Below, one piece after another: positions 60,408 through 64,000 of a stretch of 64,000 nucleotides of DNA (position 1 is the first letter of the stretch; every line of letters starts with the position of its first letter). A program made the position numbers and the translations under genes. The stretch covers positions 53,581 to 117,580 of the forward strand of contig NZ_JAOQJL010000009.1 in NCBI RefSeq assembly GCF_025566965.1, in the 5' to 3' direction. Source of the stretch: Blautia_A ammoniilytica. GTDB taxonomy: Bacteria; Bacillota; Clostridia; Lachnospirales; Lachnospiraceae. The notes under the pieces are model-generated. The model was not told the origin of the DNA, did no database searches, and was given only the letters and a program-made list of their open reading frames with translations.

Positions 60408-60713
60408 ATGACAACATTGGATATATTGGATCGACTGCAGAAAGATGCACTACGTGACAGAGAACTGAGAAAACATCTTCTTGCCACACGCAGTGAGAAG
60501 GATCCATTGACTGTATTTTGCTGCTTATGTAGAAGCTTTGGCTATGAGCTCTATGAGATGGATCTTATTTCTGCAGGAGAAGATTTTTATGCAGAGATGC
60601 GCCGCAGTACAAATGGCGGTGGGGAGAATTCTCCCAAGCTTGAAGGTGAAGATGATTTTTATGAATTGCTGATGGCAAGTCTTCAGGAAGCTGAAAAGGC
60701 AGCAGAGAAGTAA
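60408..60713 (+). CDS. Small protein of unknown function (weak Nif11-like pattern)
   Basis: A 101-residue, acidic protein. The N-terminal helix (LDILDRLQKDALRDRELRKHL cut at LDRLQKDALRDREL) is followed by FCCLCRSFGYELYEMDLI, which loosely resembles the FGYxhxxxDL pattern of Nif11-type leader domains. Then come a Gly-rich turn (NGGGEN) and a helical tail (DDFYELLMASLQEAEKAA). No peptide-modifying enzyme or transporter is nearby, so a leader-peptide role is doubtful. ATG 60408 follows GGGAGGAG and lies 41 nt after the ACT gene. Confidence 0.62.
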   Translation: MTTLDILDRLQKDALRDRELRKHLLATRSEKDPLTVFCCLCRSFGYELYEMDLISAGEDFYAEMRRSTNGGGENSPKLEGEDDFYELLMASLQEAEKAAEK

Positions 60714-60982
60714 TCATAGAAGTTATCAGATAAATTAAATTGTTGGATAAAAAGAAAAACGGATTGGCAAACAAGATTATAAATAAGATAATCAGCAGTA
60801 GGGAAAATACCTGAAAGAGATGAAAAGATCTTTTAAATGTATCCAGCACTTCAAACGCCCTGAGTTTTTCAAAGAATAAGAAATTTACGGAGCTTGAAGT
60901 GGATTTGTCCGTTTTATTCTCAACATTTTGGGGAAAAGAGTAAAAAACATTTGAAAAAATAATTTGAAGTGTTATCTGAAGA
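60714..60982. other. AT-rich spacer without a recognisable gene
   Basis: No coding frame with a ribosome site is seen. Short related sequences (CACTTCAAA near 60844, CTTGAAGTGG near 60897, TTTGAAGTG near 60963) occur in both orientations but form no convincing element. The multi-hairpin repeat begins at 60983. Confidence 0.6.
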
Positions 60983-61106
60983 ATATCAGCTGGGAGTTAA
61001 TCCCCCAGCTGATATAGCCTTCGGCAGGACTGCAGGGGTGCGCAGGAGAAGTATGTCATGCAATTGCATGACGCGCACCTCGCAGCAAGAATGCCGAGGC
61101 ATTCTT
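60983..61106 (+). repeat. Multi-hairpin repeat element, internally deleted copy C
   Basis: Nearly identical to 47816-47992 (three differences in the second and third hairpins). It lacks the inner GACTCCCACC...GGTGGGAGTC part of the first hairpin, leaving only the outer ATATCAGCTGGG/CCCAGCTGATAT stem. A clean internal loss. Confidence 0.82.
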
Positions 61107-61185
61107 GAATTTGAATTTAACCGAATCAAGTGAGTTCCCTGGGTTGGTTGCGAAAAGCAATAAGAAATGGGTGGGGACTTGCTTG

Positions 61186-61215
61186 TATCAGGAGGAGTGT
61201 AAGCTCCTTCTGATA
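61186..61215 (+). other. Hairpin in the spacer before the rRNA promoters
   Basis: TATCAGGAGGAG (61186-61197) pairs with CTCCTTCTGATA (61204-61215), one G-U pair, 6-nt loop, no T run. Confidence 0.6.
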
Positions 61216-61225
61216 AACTGCGAAA

Positions 61226-61279
61226 CAGTTATTCGGTTATGAACAAGTAGCGAAGCGGACCTGGAATATCCGATTGACT
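61226..61279 (+). repeat. 54-nt repeat, copy 2
   Basis: Second copy of the 59850-59903 element (49 of 54 identical). It ends 30 nt before the first rRNA promoter. Confidence 0.75.
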
Positions 61280-61308
61280 TAAAAAATTTATTTTTTTAAA
61301 AAAAGTGC

Positions 61309-61337
61309 TTGACGAATGCTTTTGGGTGTGGTAAAGT
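61309..61337 (+). promoter_or_regulatory. rRNA promoter P1
   Basis: TTGACG, 17-nt spacer, TAAAGT. It follows an A/T-rich tract (61281-61304) that may act as an UP element. GCTGTCGCAAGG lies downstream. Confidence 0.82.
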
Positions 61338-61411
61338 AAACAAGCTGTCGCAAGGAAATGTTTCTGAACAACTGAAAAATTAACAAGTTTTCAGAAAATA
61401 CAAAATTAATG

Positions 61412-61440
61412 TTGACAAATGACTGAACTTATGATAAAGT
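61412..61440 (+). promoter_or_regulatory. rRNA promoter P2
   Basis: TTGACA, 17-nt spacer, TAAAGT. Same spacing and -10 as P1, 103 nt downstream of it. Confidence 0.85.
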
Positions 61441-61529
61441 AACCAAGTCGTTGAAACGGAATGACAGATATCATTATCTTAAACAGTTTTGAAACCACTT
61501 AAAAAGTTTTAAAATAACTTAAAAAGTTC

Positions 61530-61558
61530 TTGACAAACGAAAACAGATGTGATAAATT
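61530..61558 (+). promoter_or_regulatory. rRNA promoter P3
   Basis: TTGACA, 17-nt spacer, TAAATT. It is followed by CTGTCGCAAGACAG, a GCAA-tetraloop hairpin related to the sequence after P1. Confidence 0.85.
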
Positions 61559-61630
61559 AGATAGGCTGTCGCAAGACAGATAACAATGAACATTGATAAC
61601 TAAACAGTGAAACACATACGATTCTCGAAA

Positions 61631-61707
61631 ATTCTTTAACACTACGATCACTTGACGAAGCAAAGCTGAGTTTAGTGAGAGTACGGTTCGGTTTTTTAAA
61701 ACCGAAC
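61631..61707 (+). promoter_or_regulatory. rRNA leader with boxA-like site and hairpin
   Basis: ATTCTTTAACA (61631-61641) resembles the boxA antitermination sequence. GTTCGGTTTT/AAAACCGAAC (61686-61695, 61698-61707) makes a perfect 10-bp stem. Both lie between P3 and 16S rRNA. Confidence 0.5.
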
Positions 61708-61788
61708 TTCATTGTTTGAGTGAATGAACTTTAAAACAGTAATGACGAGAGATAACTAAGCTAGTTGGTTGTCTTGAGACATCAAACT

Positions 61789-63325
<1,537 letters not shown>

Positions 63326-63386
63326 AAGAAGTAGAGTAAGAATGTGTTTTACTGTTGAGTTATCAATGCAATAACTTAATAATATT

Positions 63387-63503
63387 TCTGGTGCCGATGC
63401 GCTTAGGGGACACACCCGTTCCCATCCCGAACACGACGGTTAAGACCTAAGCGGCCGATGGTACTGCACTGGAGACGGTGTGGGAGAGCAGGCGGGCGCC
63501 AGA
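63387..63503 (+). rRNA. 5S ribosomal RNA (between 16S and the expected 23S)
   Basis: About 117 nt with the 5S hallmarks: closing stem TCTGG/CCAGA (TCTGGTGCCGATG...GGGCGCCAGA), ACACACCCGTTCCCATCCCGAACACG cut at CCGTTCCCATCCCGAACACG, and GCCGATGGTACTG. It starts about 68 nt after 16S, whereas the usual bacterial order is 16S-23S-5S. Confidence 0.93.
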
Positions 63504-64000
63504 TCAAAAAAAGAACAGTTACAGCTGTTTATATAGAAACGGGCATCGGCAGGTGAGTTCTGTTGGAAACAGAGCGGTAAAAGGCGTAATTTGATAGGCT
63601 GGTGCTAACCCCATTCAGCAGGGAAGTGCTGTTATGATAACTGGTTTTACCAGTGATTAGAGATTTTAAAAGGATTTAAGATTTCTAATGACTGATAAAA
63701 TATCAGTCATAAATGTACCTTGAAAACTGCATACATGTAAGTTTGTGTATAAGATACACAAGCATCCTTGATATAAAACGTTAATATACCATGTGAGTGG
63801 GGAGCGTAAATGCACTTCGTAAATCTCCGATTTACTCAGTTGCAGCTGCGCTGCATATACAGCCTGCCAAAAGCCTTTACGGAAGCAAGCTTCCGCCAGC
63901 CTTTTGTACAGCCTGTGCATTTACTTGGTATAACGCAAGATAGGAAGACATCGATAACAATGTTATCAAAAGAGAATCGAGAGACCGCATCGCCTACGCT
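63504..64000 (+). other. rRNA spacer after 5S; no tRNA and no 23S within the window
   Basis: Nearly 500 nt of spacer. A perfect 10-bp stem lies at 63688-63710. ACCTTGAAAACTGCATAC (63717-63734) is typical of the sequence ahead of 23S rRNA, so 23S probably starts just past the window. No tRNA cloverleaf or GGTTCGAATCC-like arm was found. The stretch 63811-63930 has imperfect inverted segments rich in GTAAATGCA-like words, probably processing stems. Confidence 0.7.

Noticed and set aside
63504..63720. Possible tRNA gene in the rRNA spacer
   Set aside because: No cloverleaf, T-arm consensus or CCA-like end could be drawn.

Overview
The window is a low-to-mid GC, spore-forming Firmicute chromosome, most likely a gut Lachnospiraceae close to Blautia. 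Support comes from the 16S rRNA gene at the right end (read by eye, no search run), intact sporulation genes (spoIIGA-sigE, sigK), the HrcA/CIRCE heat-shock operon, a T-box in front of thrS, and a run of genes ordered as in Bacillus yqe/yrr loci. Genes are tightly packed, mostly on the + strand, with many ATGA-type overlaps. I saw no prophage, transposase or CRISPR array.

Left part (1-11.8 kb): a peptide-use cluster. It holds the tail of a peptide ABC substrate-binding protein, a MATE exporter, then what looks like one operon of three metallopeptidases (M29, M3/PepF, M24), two imidazolonepropionase-type amidohydrolases, an iron-type alcohol dehydrogenase and a ribulose-phosphate-epimerase-like barrel. 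An orphan larC, uvrB (minus strand), a broken small gene and a secreted metallo-beta-lactamase-fold protein follow.

Middle (16.8-34.3 kb): hrcA-grpE-dnaK-dnaJ under a consensus promoter and a perfect CIRCE, then a PAP2 protein, prmA, rsmE, a cysteine desulfurase with thiI, an HPr-like gene on the minus strand, mtaB, and the ireB-ruvX-DUF1292-rnj-ylbF-mltG-like-trmR-trhP series: housekeeping genes for RNA modification and decay and for the cell envelope. sigK (minus) closes this block and is divergent from a three-gene operon of unknown function (35.1-40.8 kb). That operon encodes a 1179-residue protein (recalled as DUF5717), an Hsp70/actin-fold protein (recalled as DUF5716) and a helical-repeat protein. 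It is the best candidate here for an undescribed system.

Right part (41-60.7 kb): a polar amino-acid ABC transporter; purB and purA, separated by a lemA-DUF2207 pair that is bracketed by two copies of a structured repeat; a membrane-anchored HAD protein; SEC-C and YdcF proteins; T-box-thrS; divergent aroE and aroD; spoIIGA-sigE behind a promoter with a 22-bp spacer; and a phenylacetate-CoA-ligase-like gene with an ACT-domain partner. The last 3 kb carry a repeat-rich spacer, three tandem rRNA promoters, 16S rRNA and then a 5S rRNA before any 23S.

Several short repeat families recur between genes: a 120-180 nt multi-hairpin element, a GTAAC...GTTAC palindrome and a 54-nt element. purB and purA also share a palindrome in their leaders. 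All functional calls are from reading translations and motifs; no database was searched.
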